A stretch of 64,000 bases of DNA from Ridgeia piscesae (lineage: Eukaryota; Annelida; Polychaeta; Sabellida; Siboglinidae), in contig JAODUO010000130.1 in the NCBI GenBank assembly GCA_025642075.2, forward strand, positions 210,001 through 274,000, read 5' to 3'. Positions 35,554 to 48,610 of this stretch are shown here, piece after piece. A program made the position numbers and the translations under genes. Positions within the stretch are counted from its first letter, which is position 1, and each line of letters opens with the position of its first letter. Under the pieces are notes generated by a model. It was not told the DNA's origin. It did not search any database and saw only the letters and a list, made by a program, of their open reading frames with translations.

Positions 35554-38460
35554 TCATTGACCATACAGCTGTAAGTCACACAAGATGAATTTTGCAAGAT
35601 TATTAATTGTGTCTGGTTCACTGGTCTGTAGCATACGAGTTAAATTGTGTCCATTTGTACTCATCCTATTACAGGAAGATACATATTTAGTTCTCAGGGC
35701 ATCCAACTTTGTACTTTCATATAAAAAGTGAATTTCTTCACCTAATACACCTTCATCACAAATGGTGCAAAGTCTCTCTTTCCTAGGCACGTTGGAGTTT
35801 GTTTGGTTATCAACAGATCATTTATGTGTACCTATTCTGAAGTGGAATAATGTTTTTTTAAGTGTTCATGAAGGATTTTGATATACATTTCTTTACAATG
35901 TGATATCTTAAATAGTTGATACATTATATTATATTATCATTTGTAATTCTACTGTGCCATAGTTGCTTAAATTGATCACATTCACATTTCTTTATACTAT
36001 TGGCATCAATGTTATGATCTTGCATTAAACAAATATAATTAATGCCATTTGTTTGAAAGATGTTACAAATACATTTAATTCAGGGTGAGATGTACATCTT
36101 TACAATAAAGATTATATAAGATTATGTACATGACCTTATTAAGTTTTTCCTTGGTGCTTTTTAATAGTTTTGTCCAATAACTAACCATTGTCTCCTTTAT
36201 GGTAACCGACATATATTGGCATATTATGGGGAAAATTGTATACTCCAAAATTGAATTTACAAAATATAGTACCATTAATCCTGTATTACTAGCCACGGCT
36301 ACTATTACAGTAGTGTGTAGCTGAAATGAGGACAAAAACACCAAAGTTGGGGTGCGGCTTTAAATACAGTAATTTGCCGAAACAAATTGACATTTGGGTC
36401 ACAGAATTGTCAGTATAAACGTGAAAAACTTACCGAAGAAACAAAGCGGGTTTTATAAATAACACATTGTATTACAATTGCCACTTGTGCAAACCAAATG
36501 ATATAACAGTTAATAAAAATCCCATGTCCAATTTTTTTTTAATACAACGATCAGAGTTTATAAAGGCTGTTAGTCTTTCATTTGTGATGGATATGTATAA
36601 TTTTCCTAAGCAGCTAAGAAGAATTATCCCTCTGTAATTGTCTGGGTCATTAATGTCACCTTTATTTTTATATATCGGTTTTATTATGCCAAGTAACCAA
36701 TCATGTGGTATATGTCCACTCAGTAGTACATTCATGTTACACTCTAACTCAGTTAAATTTTCTTCAGTGTTCAAGAAACTCATCAATAGTTACATTTCCT
36801 GTGTGTAGTTGCTTGGTGTTCTTATTTATTATCTCCCAGAAAGCTTTGGGATCATTAGATCCCTTTTATTTTAGATCCGCTGCAAATGTTTGTCTGTGTA
36901 CACATGTACTACCTTACATTTATTTATAATAGTTTTGTACTCCTTTCCCATTAATTTAAGTAATTTCAAGTTTTCCTTTCTTTTATTGTCCTTATATTGC
37001 CTTCTTGCTCTATTGAATGCATTTCTTTTATCGTGGCAGTATGCATTAAACCAGTCTTTATATTTACTTGTTTTTGTAGCGTTTATTTTAGCAGACTTCT
37101 TAGTTTTTAGTACATTACATTTTTTAGCCCCTGTTTAAAAGTAAATCATTAAAACTTGCAACCAAATCATTAACATTTTCTTTAGTTGCTACACCGACAT
37201 TTGTGGATATAACATTTAATAAAGTACTGCCATCTTACTACTGACCTTTTGACACTTGGATTATAATGACATTGTGCATGCTGTGTTGCTATTAGCTTTG
37301 TAGTAAGCACACGTTCTAGCACACTTTGTCCATCAGAACATTTTGGATTTCCATCATATACAATAAAGTTATTGATATATTTGAATAGTAACGGGCAACA
37401 TAGAAAATAATCAACAGTACTAATATTCTTGACAGTGGGGTTATCACTTGAGTCATTAGTCATTCTCCCATTTACAATGAAGCACATTAGCAGTTTTACA
37501 TAAATCTATCAACAGTGGCCCATATTTATTACACTGGGTGTCATTATTGCATCTATCATAATGAGCTGCCTTGTCAGTGCTCAGACCTGCAGTACTATCA
37601 CCTCCGAAGTCATTAAATAGATCATCTTCTACAAAATCACATAAATCACCAGTCCTAAGCATTAAAATCACCACACATACAAATGAATGCATCATTATAA
37701 GACAGAAGTTCTAATAATTCTATTTCACACTCTTCAAAAGCTTCTGCTTTGGTGTATTTAGACCCTTCTGGTGGTATATAAATGACTCCAAACAATAAGT
37801 CTTTAGCTAATCCAATACTGGTTTGGTCTATTTTATGCCATGCAACAAAATCGCTTTCAGTTTTGATTTCTGTTATAAATGTGTTTAGTTCTTCCTTGTA
37901 CATTATACCTATTCCTCCAGATTTTACTTTTGATATATATCTTCTGCTTTTAAATTTACCTTTATATCCCACAGATATAATAAGATTTAAATTTGTCTAG
38001 TTCTTCCTTGTACACGTGTATATTATAACTATTCATCCAGATTTTACTTTTGATATATATCTTCTGCTTTTAAATTTACCTTTATATCCCACAGATATAA
38101 TAAGATTATCAACGTCTATGTAATTAATTTAAGTTTCTACAAAACAGTTAATAGCATGATATTGTATAAGTTCAATAAAATCAGGTATGTCCAATTTTGA
38201 CGGCAGGCTACAGACATTTAATATGGAAATATTGAACATTCTTGTAAGTTTTGGTTGTATAATTTCACACACGTCTCAGTCACATCTCTGTTGCCCAAAT
38301 GCACTGACTCAATTGCAGTGCTCAATTCTGTTATACAGCATCCGTCCTCGCACACACAGTCATGCAGGTGGGCACGATCCCCAGGTCTGTCCTGTGCCTG
38401 GTGATGGGGCGAGTCCACGGTCTGGCACCACCAAGTGGCGAAGCCTAGCGGGGGACCTAT
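35554..38460 (-). mobile_element. Decayed non-LTR retrotransposon (APE endonuclease + RT)
   Basis: Read on the minus strand from right to left. The endonuclease start is at about 38239 (MFNISILNVCSLPSKLD), then SRRYISKVKSGGIGIMYKEE, LLFGVIYIPPEGSKYTKAEA and FICMCGDFNA (37655-37972). The endonuclease end is STVDYFLCC (37182-37487). The RT fingers are KPIYKNKGDINDPDNYRGI (36472-36786). The C-terminal zinc-binding end is RKERLCTICDEG (35554-35790). Frames are broken many times and I cannot find the FADD or YADD catalytic motif, so the element is dead. Cysteine-rich sequence upstream (38218-38418) may be the end of its first ORF. Confidence 0.88.
37886..38106. repeat. Tandem duplication of about 110 bp inside the LINE endonuclease
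   Basis: The block from TAGTTCTTCCTTGTACA to CACAGATATAATAAGATT occurs twice in a row (37888-37988 and 37999-38107) with a few differences. It duplicates the SRRYISKVKSGG part of the endonuclease. Confidence 0.95.
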
Positions 38461-39239
38461 TTATTTTGGAAACACCGTTTCCGTCATAGCATGTGTTACA
38501 CCGAATTCGTCACCGTTGTTTTATTTTGTTAACATGCATGAATGGAGCTTCGTGCCTGTTGTGCTATGTTTTATGCAATTGTATATCGTTGACACCTCGT
38601 TAGCCTCTCGTATCCAGAATAGCTCACAATGCACGTAAGTATTTCAGGCCACAGAAGATCAGTTAATAAGTTAAAATAATGCGGAGCAACCATAAGCCAC
38701 ACGCGGAAGTCAAACCAAACATTTCTTTAATAAAAAATTAAATATTCCCTGGTCAGTCATAGTAGTTACTATTAGTATTAGAAGTATAATGGTAGTTTTA
38801 CAAATTTCATGCCGTTTCCTAACCGCTAACGGTTTGCTAATATATGTAATTTTGCATGTAAACCTCACACATTTTTTTTTTATTTTACCATAGGTCATAA
38901 ATAACTTAAGCATTAATTGAAGTGCAGTGGTGCTTGTTTCATGTACGTAAATGATATATTAAGGAAACTGCAATTTTATGAAATGTCAAATAAAAAACAT
39001 TTCCAGACAATTTTCTGACAGATTTGACCTTGCCAATAAAATCTTTTTAGAATAGTTTTTTATTCTGATAATATGAAATATTTATGAAACATCAATTTTT
39101 TTAAACAATTGTTTTATTTTTTCCTAACATTCTCCTATTTGATTTTATACATAATTAAAGAAGATTACTCTTTCAATTATGTTGTAAATTATGATAAAAA
39201 CTCATACATACCGAATTTGTGTATTCAGTTAATATATAA

Positions 39240-39915
39240 TGCAGACATGGGGTCAAATACATTTGTATTTGAAAGTATATAAATATTTTCAAAGTATTTG
39301 TAATTTACCTTGAGGAATGAAAAGTATTTGTATTTAAATACTTTCCTAAAGTAGTTGACTTTTTCAAATACTTTTTCAAATACATTGTCAGTATCAAAAT
39401 TTCTGTTTCAAGATCACATGCAATGCCCGCCAAACTGATTCCCCTCACCCAACAGTGCTAATTACTGATGAAGACATTTAACAACAGCCTGTTTTCCCAT
39501 GGCCCTGGCAGTAACCACAACTGTTGTTTGTTCAGAGCCAGAAGGTGGATTAGCACCTGACAGTGACCATAGGTCAACATTATTATGGACCTCCTGACTT
39601 AACATAACAAACAATATATCTTGGTCGTTACCACTGTGGATAGAGGTTTTTGAGTCAGTTGTCACTGTGATGTAGTTGGCAATAACAATACTCCCTAGCA
39701 CTGGTGTGTCTGTCATCGTGTGAGCAAAACATTAATTATACATATATAAACTCGATGTCTCAATATATGAGTTTCTTTTCTTTTACCTACATAGTAATAC
39801 ATCCTGATTAAAAATGAAAAGTATTTGAAAAAGTATCTTAAATACTTTCCATTGCATTTGTACTTAAATACATTTGTATTTAAAAGTATTAATAATGTCA
39901 ACTACTGTGTGTAGT
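39240..39915. mobile_element. Candidate non-autonomous DNA transposon with AAATAC-rich inverted ends
   Basis: Both ends carry matching inverted stretches: GTCAAATACATTTGTATTTG at 39251 and TAAATACATTTGTATTTAAA near 39866, with nested AGTATTTxAAATACTTT motifs. This is reminiscent of hAT-type short elements. The 450 bp between them has no coding sense. Exact termini and target duplication were not resolved. Confidence 0.5.
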
Positions 39916-40157
39916 GGGCTAAGACTAAGTGCCAAACTGCAAAATATTTAATAAATACATAAAAACAGGCATGTAAGCAAATATTTGGTTAAAAATCTGG
40001 TTCTTAACATTGTGGACTGTCCCTTGTGAGTTTGTGACTAATCTTAATGTCAATCCAGTCTTAATTTGATATGTTTGAGCTACTGCCTACTCTATGGTCT
40101 CTGCTGTGACACTAAGACTAACTCTAAGTGACTAACTGTGAGTGTAAGTACAGCACT

Positions 40158-43100
40158 GAGTCTGAGTGCTGACTATCCACAGAGTCTTGAGTCTGAGTGC
40201 TGACTATCCACAGAGTCTTGAGTCTGAGTGCTGACTATCCACAGAGTCTTGAGTCTGAGTGCTGACTATCCACAGAGTCTTGAGTCTGAGTGCTGACTAT
40301 CCACAGAGTCTTGAGTCTGAGTGCTGACTATCCACAGAGTCTTGAGTTCTGAGTCTGACTATCCACAGAGTCTTGAGTCTGAGTGCTGACTATCCACAGA
40401 GTCTTGAGTCTGAGTGCTGACTATCCACAGAGTCTTGAGTCTGAGTGCTGACTATCCACAGAGTCTTGAGTCTGAGTGCTGACTATCCACAGAGTCTTGA
40501 GTCTGAGTGCTGACTATCCACAGATTCTTGAGTCTGAGTGCTGACTATCCACAGATTCTTGAGTCTGAGTGCTGACTATCCACAGAGTCTTGAGTCTGAG
40601 TGCTGACTATCCACAGAGTCTTGAGTCTGAGTGCTGACTATCCACAGATTCTTGAGTCTGAGTGCTGACTATCCACAGAGTCTTGAGTCTGAGTGCTGAC
40701 TATCCACAGAGTCTTGAGTCTGAGTGCTGACTATCCACAGAGTCTTGAGTCTGAGTGCTGACTATCCACAGAGTCTTGAGTCTGAGTGCTGACTATCCAC
40801 AGAGTCTTGAGTCTGAGTGCTGACTATCCACAGAGTCTTGAGTCTGAGTGCCCAAACTGACTATCCACAGAGTCTTGAGTCTGAGTGCTGACTATCCACA
40901 GAGTCTTGAGTCTGAGTGCTGACTATCCACAGAGTCTTGAGTCTGAGTGCTGACTATCCACAGATTCTTGAGTCTGAGTGCTGACTATCCACAGAGTCTT
41001 GAGTCTGAGTGCTGACTATCCACAGAGTCTTGAGTCTGAGTGCTGACTATCCACAGAGTCTTGAGTCTGAGTGCTGACTATCCACAGATTCTTGAGTCTG
41101 AGTGCTGACTATCCACAGAGTCTTGAGTCTGAGTGCTGACTATCCACAGAGTCTTGAGTCTGAGTGCTGACTATCCACAGAGTCTTGAGTCTGAGTGCTG
41201 ACTATCCACAGAGTCTTGAGTCTGAGTGCTGACTATCCACAGAGTCTTGAGTCTGAGTGCTGACTATCCACAGAGTCTTGAGTCTGAGTGCTGACTATCC
41301 ACAGATTCTTGAGTCTGAGTGCTGACTATCCACAGAGTCTTGAGTCTGAGTGCTGACTATCCACAGAGTCTTGAGTCTGAGCACTGACTATCCACAGAGT
41401 CTTGAGTCTGAGTGCTGACTATCCACAGAGTCTTGAGTCTGAGTGCTGACTATCCACAGAGTCTTGAGTCTGAGTGCTGACTATCCACAGAGTCTTGAGT
41501 CTGAGTGCTGACTATCCACAGAGTCTTGAGTCTGAGTGCTGACTATCCACAGAGTCTTGAGTCTGAGTGCTGACTATCCACAGAGTCTTGAGTCTGAGTG
41601 CTGACTATCCACAGAGTCTTGAGTCTGAGTGCTGACTATCCACAGAGTCTTGAGTCTGAGTGCTGACTATCCACAGATTCTTGAGTCTGAGTGCTGACTA
41701 TCCACAGATTCTTGAGTCTGAGTGCTGACTATCCACAGAGTCTTGAGTCTGAGTGCTGACTATCCACAGAGTCTTGAGTCTGAGTGCTGACTATCCACAG
41801 AGTCTTGAGTCTGAGTGCTGACTATCCACAGAGTCTTGAGTCTGAGTGCTGACTATCCACAGATTCTTGAGTCTGAGTGCTGACTATCCACAGATTCTTG
41901 AGTCTGAGTGCTGACTATCCACAGAGTCTTGAGTCTGAGTGCTGACTATCCACAGATTCTTGAGTCTGAGTGCTGACTATCCACAGAGTCTTGAGTCTGA
42001 GTGCTGACTATCCACAGATTCTTGAGTCTGAGTGCTGACTATCCACAGAGTCTTGAGTCTGAGTGCTGACTATCCACAGAGTCTTGAGTCTGAGTGCTGA
42101 CTATCCACAGAGTCTTGAGTCTGAGTGCTGACTATCCACAGAGTCTTGAGTCTGAGTGCTGACTATCCACAGAGTCTTGAGTCTGAGTGCTGACTATCCA
42201 CAGAGTCTTGAGTCTGAGTGCTGACTATCCACAGAGTCTTGAGTCTGAGTGCTGACTATCCACAGAGTCTTGAGTCTGAGTGCTGACTATCCACAGAGTC
42301 TTGAGTCTGAGTGCTGACTATCCACAGAGTCTTGAGTCTGAGTGCTGACTATCCACAGAGTCTTGAGTCTGAGTGCTGACTATCCACAGAGTTCTTGAGT
42401 CTGAGTGCTGACTATCCACAGAGTCTTGAGTCTGAGTGCTGACTATCCACAGATTCTTGAGTCTGAGTGCTGACTATCCACAGAGTCTTGAGTCTGAGTG
42501 CTGACTATCCACAGAGTCTTGAGTCTGAGTGCTGACTATCCACAGAGTCTTGAGTCTGAGTGCTGACTATCCACAGATTCTTGAGTCTGAGTGCTGACTA
42601 TCCACAGAGTTCTTGAGTCTGAGTGCTGACTATCCACAGATTCTTGAGTCTGAGTGCTGACTATCCACAGATTCTTGAGTCTGAGTGCTGACTATCCACA
42701 GATTCTTGAGTCTGAGTGCTGACTATCCACAGATTCTTGAGTCTGAGTGCTGACTATCCACAGATTCTTGAGTCTGAGTGCTGACTATCCACAGAGTCTT
42801 GAGTCTGAGTGCTGACTATCCACAGAGTCTTGAGTCTGAGTGCTGACTATCCACAGAGTCTTGAGTCTGAGTGCTGACTATCCACAGAGTCTTGAGTCTG
42901 AGTGCTGACTATCCACAGATTCTTGAGTCTGAGTGCTGACTATCCACAGATTCTTGAGTCTGAGTGCTGACTATCCACAGAGTCTTGAGTCTGAGTGCTG
43001 ACTATCCACAGAGTCTTGAGTCTGAGTGCTGACTATCCACAGAGTCTTGAGTCTGAGTGCTGACTATCCACAGATTCTTGAGTCTGAGTGCTGACTATCC

Positions 43101-46100
43101 ACAGAGTCTTGAGTCTGAGTGCTGACTATCCACAGAGTCTTGAGTCTGAGTGCTGACTATCCACAGAGTCTTGAGTCTGAGTGCTGACTATCCACAGAGT
43201 CTTGAGTCTGAGTGCTGACTATCCACAGAGTCTTGAGTCTGAGTGCTGACTATCCACAGAGTCTTGAGTCTGAGTGCTGACTATCCACAGAGTCTTGAGT
43301 CTGAGTGCTGACTATCCACAGATTCTTGAGTCTGAGTGCTGACTATCCACAGATTCTTGAGTCTGAGTGCTGACTATCCACAGAGTCTTGAGTCTGAGTG
43401 CTGACTATCCACAGAGTCTTGAGTCTGAGTGCTGACTATCCACAGATTCTTGAGTCTGAGTGCTGACTATCCACAGATTCTTGAGTCTGAGTGCTGACTA
43501 TCCAATCTTGAGTCTGAGTGCTGACTATCCACAGATCTGAGTCTGAGTGCTGACTATCCACAGAGTCTTGAGTCTGAGTGCTGACTATCCACAGAGTCTT
43601 GAGTCTGAGTGCTGACTATCCACAGAGTCTTGAGTCTGAGTGCTGACTATCCACAGAGTCTTGAGTCTGAGTGCTGACTATCCACAGATTCTTGAGTCTG
43701 AGTGCTGACTATCCACAGAGTCTTGAGTCTGAGTGCTGACTATCCACAGATTCTTGAGTCTGAGTGCTGACTATCCACAGAGTCTTGAGTCTGAGTGCTG
43801 ACTATCCACAGAGGCTTGAGTCTGAGTGCTGACTATCCACAGAGTCTTGAGTCTGAGTGCTGACTATCCACAGATTCTTGAGTCTGAGTGCTGACTATCC
43901 ACAGATTCTTGAGTCTGAGTGCTGACTATCCACAGATTCTTGAGTCTGAGTGCTGACTATCCACAGAGTCTTGAGTCTGAGCACTGACTGCCCACAGAGT
44001 CTTGAGTCTGAGCACTGACTATCTACTGTGTGTTGAATCTGAGCACTGACTATCCACAGAGTCTTGAGTCTGACCACTAACTATCCATTGAGTCTGAGCA
44101 CTGAATATCCACAGAGTCTTGAGTCTGACCACTAACTATCCATTGAGTCTGAGTGCTGACTATCCACAGAGTCTTGAGTCTGAGCACTGGCTAGCTACTG
44201 TGTCTTGTGTCTGATCACTGACTATCTACTGGGTCTTGAGTCTGAGCACTGACTATCTACTGGGTCTTGAGTCTGAGTCACTGACTATCTACTGGGTCTT
44301 GAGTCTGAGCACTGACTATCTACTGGGTCTTGAGTCTGAGCACTGACTATCTACTGGGTCTTGAGTCTGAGCACTGACTATCCCGGTCTTGAGTCTGAGC
44401 ACTGACTATCCACTGAGTCTTGAGTCTGAGCACTGACTATCCACTGAGGTCTTGAGTCTGAGCACTGACTATCCACTGAGGTCTTGAGTCTGAGCACTGA
44501 CTATCCCAGGTCTTGAGTCTGAGTCACTGACTATCCACTGAGTCTTGAGTCTGAGCACTGACTATCCACTGAGGTCTTGAGTCTGAGCACTGACTTCCGA
44601 CTGAGGTGAAGTCTGAGCACTGATCTGTGATCTGAGGTGAAGTCTGAGCACTGACTGTGACTGAGTTTGAAGTCTGAGCACTGACTGTGACTGAGGTGAA
44701 GTCTGAGCACTGACTGTGACTGAGGTGAAGTCTGAGCACTGACTGTGACTGAGTTGAAGTCTGAGCACTGACTGTGACTGAGATGAAGTCTGAGCACTGA
44801 CTGTGACTGAGTTGAGTCTGAGCTGACTATCCACAGATCTTGAGTCTGAGTGCTGACTATCCACAGATTCTTGAGTCTGAGTGCTGACTATCCACAGATT
44901 CTTGAGTCTGAGTGCTGACTATCCACAGATTCTTGAGTCTGAGTGCTGACTATCCACAGAGTCTTGAGTCTGAGTGCTGACTATCCACAGATTCTTGAGT
45001 CTGAGTGCTGACTATCCACAGATTCTTGAGTCTGAGTGCTGACTATCCACAGATTCTTGAGTCTGAGTGCTGACTATCCACAGAGTCTTGAGTCTGAGCA
45101 CTGACTGCCCACAGAGTCTTGAGTCTGAGTGCTGACTATCCACAGATTCTTGAGTCTGAGTGCTGACTATCCACAGATGTCTTGAGTCTGAGTGCTGACT
45201 ATCCACAGATGTCTTGAGTCTGAGTGCTGACTATCCACAGATTCTTGAGTCTGAGTGCTGACTATCCACAGATCTTGAGTCTGAGTGCTGACTATCCACA
45301 GAGTCTTGAGTCTGAGTGCTGACTATCCACAGAGTCTTGAGTCTGAGTGCTGACTATCCACAGAGTTTTTGAGTCTGAGTGCTGACTATCCACAGAGTCT
45401 TGAGTCTGAGTGCTGACTATCCACAGAGTTTTTGAGTCTGAGTGCTGACTATCCACAGATTCTTGAGTCTGAGTGCTGACTATCCACAGATTCTTGAGTC
45501 TGAGTGCTGACTATCCACAGAGTCTTGAGTCTGAGTGCTGACTATCCACAGATTCTTGAGTCTGAGTGCTGACTATCCACAGAGTCTTGAGTCTGAGTGC
45601 TGACTATCCACAGAGTCTTGAGTCTGAGTGCTGACTATCCACAGATTCTTGAGTCTGAGTGCTGACTATCCACAGATTCTTGAGTCTGAGTGCTGACTAT
45701 CCACAGATTCTTGAGTCTGAGTGCTGACTATCCACAGATTCTTGAGTCTGAGTGCTGACTATCCACAGAGTCTTGAGTCTGAGCACTGACTACCCACAGA
45801 GTCTTGAGTCTGAGTGCTGACTATCCACAGATTCTTGAGTCTGAGTGCTGACTATCCACAGAGTTCTTGAGTCTGAGTGCTGACTATCCACAGAGTTTTT
45901 GAGTCTGAGTGCTGACTATCCACAGATTCTTGAGTCTGAGTGCTGACTATCCACAGAGTCTTGAGTCTGAGTGCTGACTATCCACAGAGTCTTGAGTCTG
46001 AGTGCTGACTATCCACAGAGTCTTGAGTCTGAGTGCTGACTATCCACAGATTCTTGAGTCTGAGTGCTGACTATCCACAGAGTCTTGAGTCTGAGCACTG

Positions 46101-48275
46101 ACTGCCCACAGAGTCTTGAGTCTGAGTGCTGACTATCCACAGAGTCTTGAGTCTGAGTGCTGACTATCCACAGATTCTTGAGTCTGAGTGCTGACTATCC
46201 ACAGAGTCTTGAGTCTGAGCACTGACTATCCACAGAGTTTTTGAGTCTGAGTGCTGACTATCCACAGAGTTTTTGAGTCTGAGTGCTGACTATCCACAGA
46301 TTCTTGAGTCTGAGTGCTGACTATCCACAGAGTTTTTGAGTCTGAGTGCTGACTATCCACAGATTCTTGAGTCTGAGTGCTGACTATCCACAGAGTCTTG
46401 AGTCTGAGTGCTGACTATCCACAGAGTCTTGAGTCTGAGTGCTGACTATCCACAGATTCTTGAGTCTGAGTGCTGACTATCCACAGATTCTTGAGTCTGA
46501 GTGCTGACTATCCACAGATTCTTGAGTCTGAGTGCTGACTATCCACAGATTCTTGAGTCTGAGTGCTGACTATCCACAGAGTCTTGAGTCTGAGTGCTGA
46601 CTATCCACAGAGTCTTGAGTCTGAGTGCTGACTATCCACAGAGTCTTGAGTCTGAGCACTGACTATCCACAGAGTCTTGAGTCTGAGCACTGACTATCCA
46701 CAGAGTCTTGAGTCTGACCACTAACTATCCATTGAGTCTGAGTGCTGACTATCCACAGAGTCTTGAGTCTGAGCACTGGCTAGCTACTGTGTCTTGTGTC
46801 TGATCACTGACTATCTACTGGGTCTTGAGTCTGAGCACTGACTATCTACTGGGTCTTGAGTCTGATCACTGACTATCTACTGGGTCTTGAGTCTGAGCAC
46901 TGACTATCTACTGGGTCTTGAGTCTGAGCACTGACTATCCTACTGGGTCTTGAGTCTGAGCACTGACTATCTACTGGGTCTTGAGTCTGAGCACTGACTA
47001 TCTACTGGGTCTTGAGTCTGAGCACTGACTATCCTACTGGGTCTTGAGTCTAAGCACTGACTACCTACTGGGTCTTGAGTCTGAGCACTGACTATCTGCT
47101 GGGTCTTGAGTCTGAGCACTGACTATCTACTGGGTCTTGAGTCTGAGCACTGACTATCTGCTGGGTCTTGAGTCTGAGCACTGACTATCTACTGGGTCTT
47201 GAGTCTGAGCACTGACTATCTGCTGGGTCTTGAGTCTGAGCACTGACTATCTGCTGGGTCTTGAGTCTGAGCACTGACTATCTGCTGGGTCTTGAGTCTG
47301 AGCACTGACTATCTACTGGGTCTTGAGTCTGAGCACTGACTGTGACTGAGGTGAAGTCTGAGCACTGACTGTGACTGAGGTGAAGTCTGAGCACTGACTG
47401 TGACTGAGGTGAAGTCTGAGCACTGACTGTGACTGAGGTGAAGTCTGAGCACTGACTGTGACTGAGGTGAAGTCTGAGCACTGACTGTGACTGAGGTAAA
47501 GTCTGACTCTGACTGAGGTGAAGTCTGAGCACTGACTGTGACTGAGGTGAAGTCTGAGCACTGACTGTGACTGAGGTGAAGTCTGAGCACTGACTGTGAC
47601 TGAGGTGAAGTCTGAGCACTGACTGTGACTGAGGTAAAGTCTGAGCACTGACTGTGACTGAGGTGAAGTCTGAGCACTGACTGTGACTGAGGTAAAGTCT
47701 GACTCTGACTGAGGTGAAGTCTGAGCACTGACTGCGACTGAGGTGAAGTCTGAGCACTGGACTGCGACTGAGGTGAAGTCTGAGCACTGACTGTGACTGA
47801 GGTGAAGTCTGAGCACTGACTGAGGTGAAGTCTGAGCACTGACTGCGACTGAGGTAAAGTCTGAGCACTGACTGTGACTGAGGTGAAGTCTGAGCACTGA
47901 CTGTGACTGAGGTGAAGTCTGAGCACTGACTCTGACTGAGGTGAAGTCTGAGCACTGACTGTGACTGAGGTGAAGTCTGAGCACTGACTCTGACTGAGGT
48001 GAAGTCTGAGCACTGACTCTGACTGAGGTGAAGTCTGAGCACTGACTCTGACTGAGGTGAAGTCTGAGCACTGACTGTGACTGAGGTGAAGTCTGAGCAC
48101 TGACTGTGACTGAGGTGAAGTCTGAGCACTGACTGTGACTGAGGTGAAGTCTGAGCACTGACTGTGACTGAGGTGAAGTCTGAGCACTGACTCTGACATA
48201 GGTGAAGTCTGAGTACTGACTGTGACAGAGGTGAAGTCTGAGCACTGACTCTGACTGAGGTCAGTGGGGTGAAGT
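40158..48275. repeat. 8.1 kb compound minisatellite with three unit types (A-B-C, A-B-C)
   Basis: Unit A (31 bp, GAGTCTTGAGTCTGAGTGCT plus GACTATCCACA) fills 40158-43973 and 44823-46700, roughly 120 and 60 copies. Unit B (GGGTCTTGAGTCTGAGCACT plus GACTATCTACT) fills about 44216-44584 and 46800-47335. Unit C (29 bp, GAAGTCTGAGCACTGACTGT plus GACTGAGGT) fills about 44585-44822 and 47336-48275. All three share a GTCTGAGYRCTGACT core. The A-to-B junctions at 44070-44240 and 46708-46830 are nearly identical. Long open frames on the minus strand are artefacts. Confidence 0.98.
44823..48275. repeat. Second A-B-C block, likely segmental duplication of the first
   Basis: The unusual segment GCACTGGCTAGCTACTGTGT, seen only at the A-to-B junction, occurs at 44184 and again at 46773, an offset of 2,589 bp. 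The flanking variant units (CCACTAACTATCCATTGAG) match too. Block sizes differ, so the arrays changed length after duplication. Confidence 0.85.
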
Positions 48276-48610
48276 CTGAAGACAAACTCCCCCGACCATC
48301 TCACTCTGTTTACCACTACAGAAACTAAGAAAACTGGATTTGGCTGTAGTGTCCCAAAAAGGCTGACTAAAGACGTAAAGTAGTTGAATGAGACTTTGCA
48401 ATATTACTGTAGCCACATAGCCATTGATTTATAGACTCGTCAATTAATAGTGTTGTTGCCATTTTGTTTACACGACACATCTGCAGAAAAGCACGACTTT
48501 TTGGTAAAAAATCAATGGGCACACCCACTTTTGCATAAATATGTTAAAAGACTTAAGGTATGAGATTTTGACAAGAACTTGTCAGGATGTCACTGGCAGT
48601 GGCTATGTAG

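Noticed and set aside
40158..46700. TGCTGAC in each A unit as a Maf/AP-1 half site array
   Set aside because: Only a half site matches, and it is lost in B and C units; no sign of regulatory use.
40158..48275. CRISPR-like array
   Set aside because: Units are contiguous with no unique spacers, in an animal genome. It is a minisatellite.
47278..48316. Long minus-strand frames (up to 335 residues) rich in SVLRLHLSHSQ-type repeats
   Set aside because: They arise from a 29 bp tandem unit that has no stops in any of three frames; no start context, promoter or domain supports a protein.
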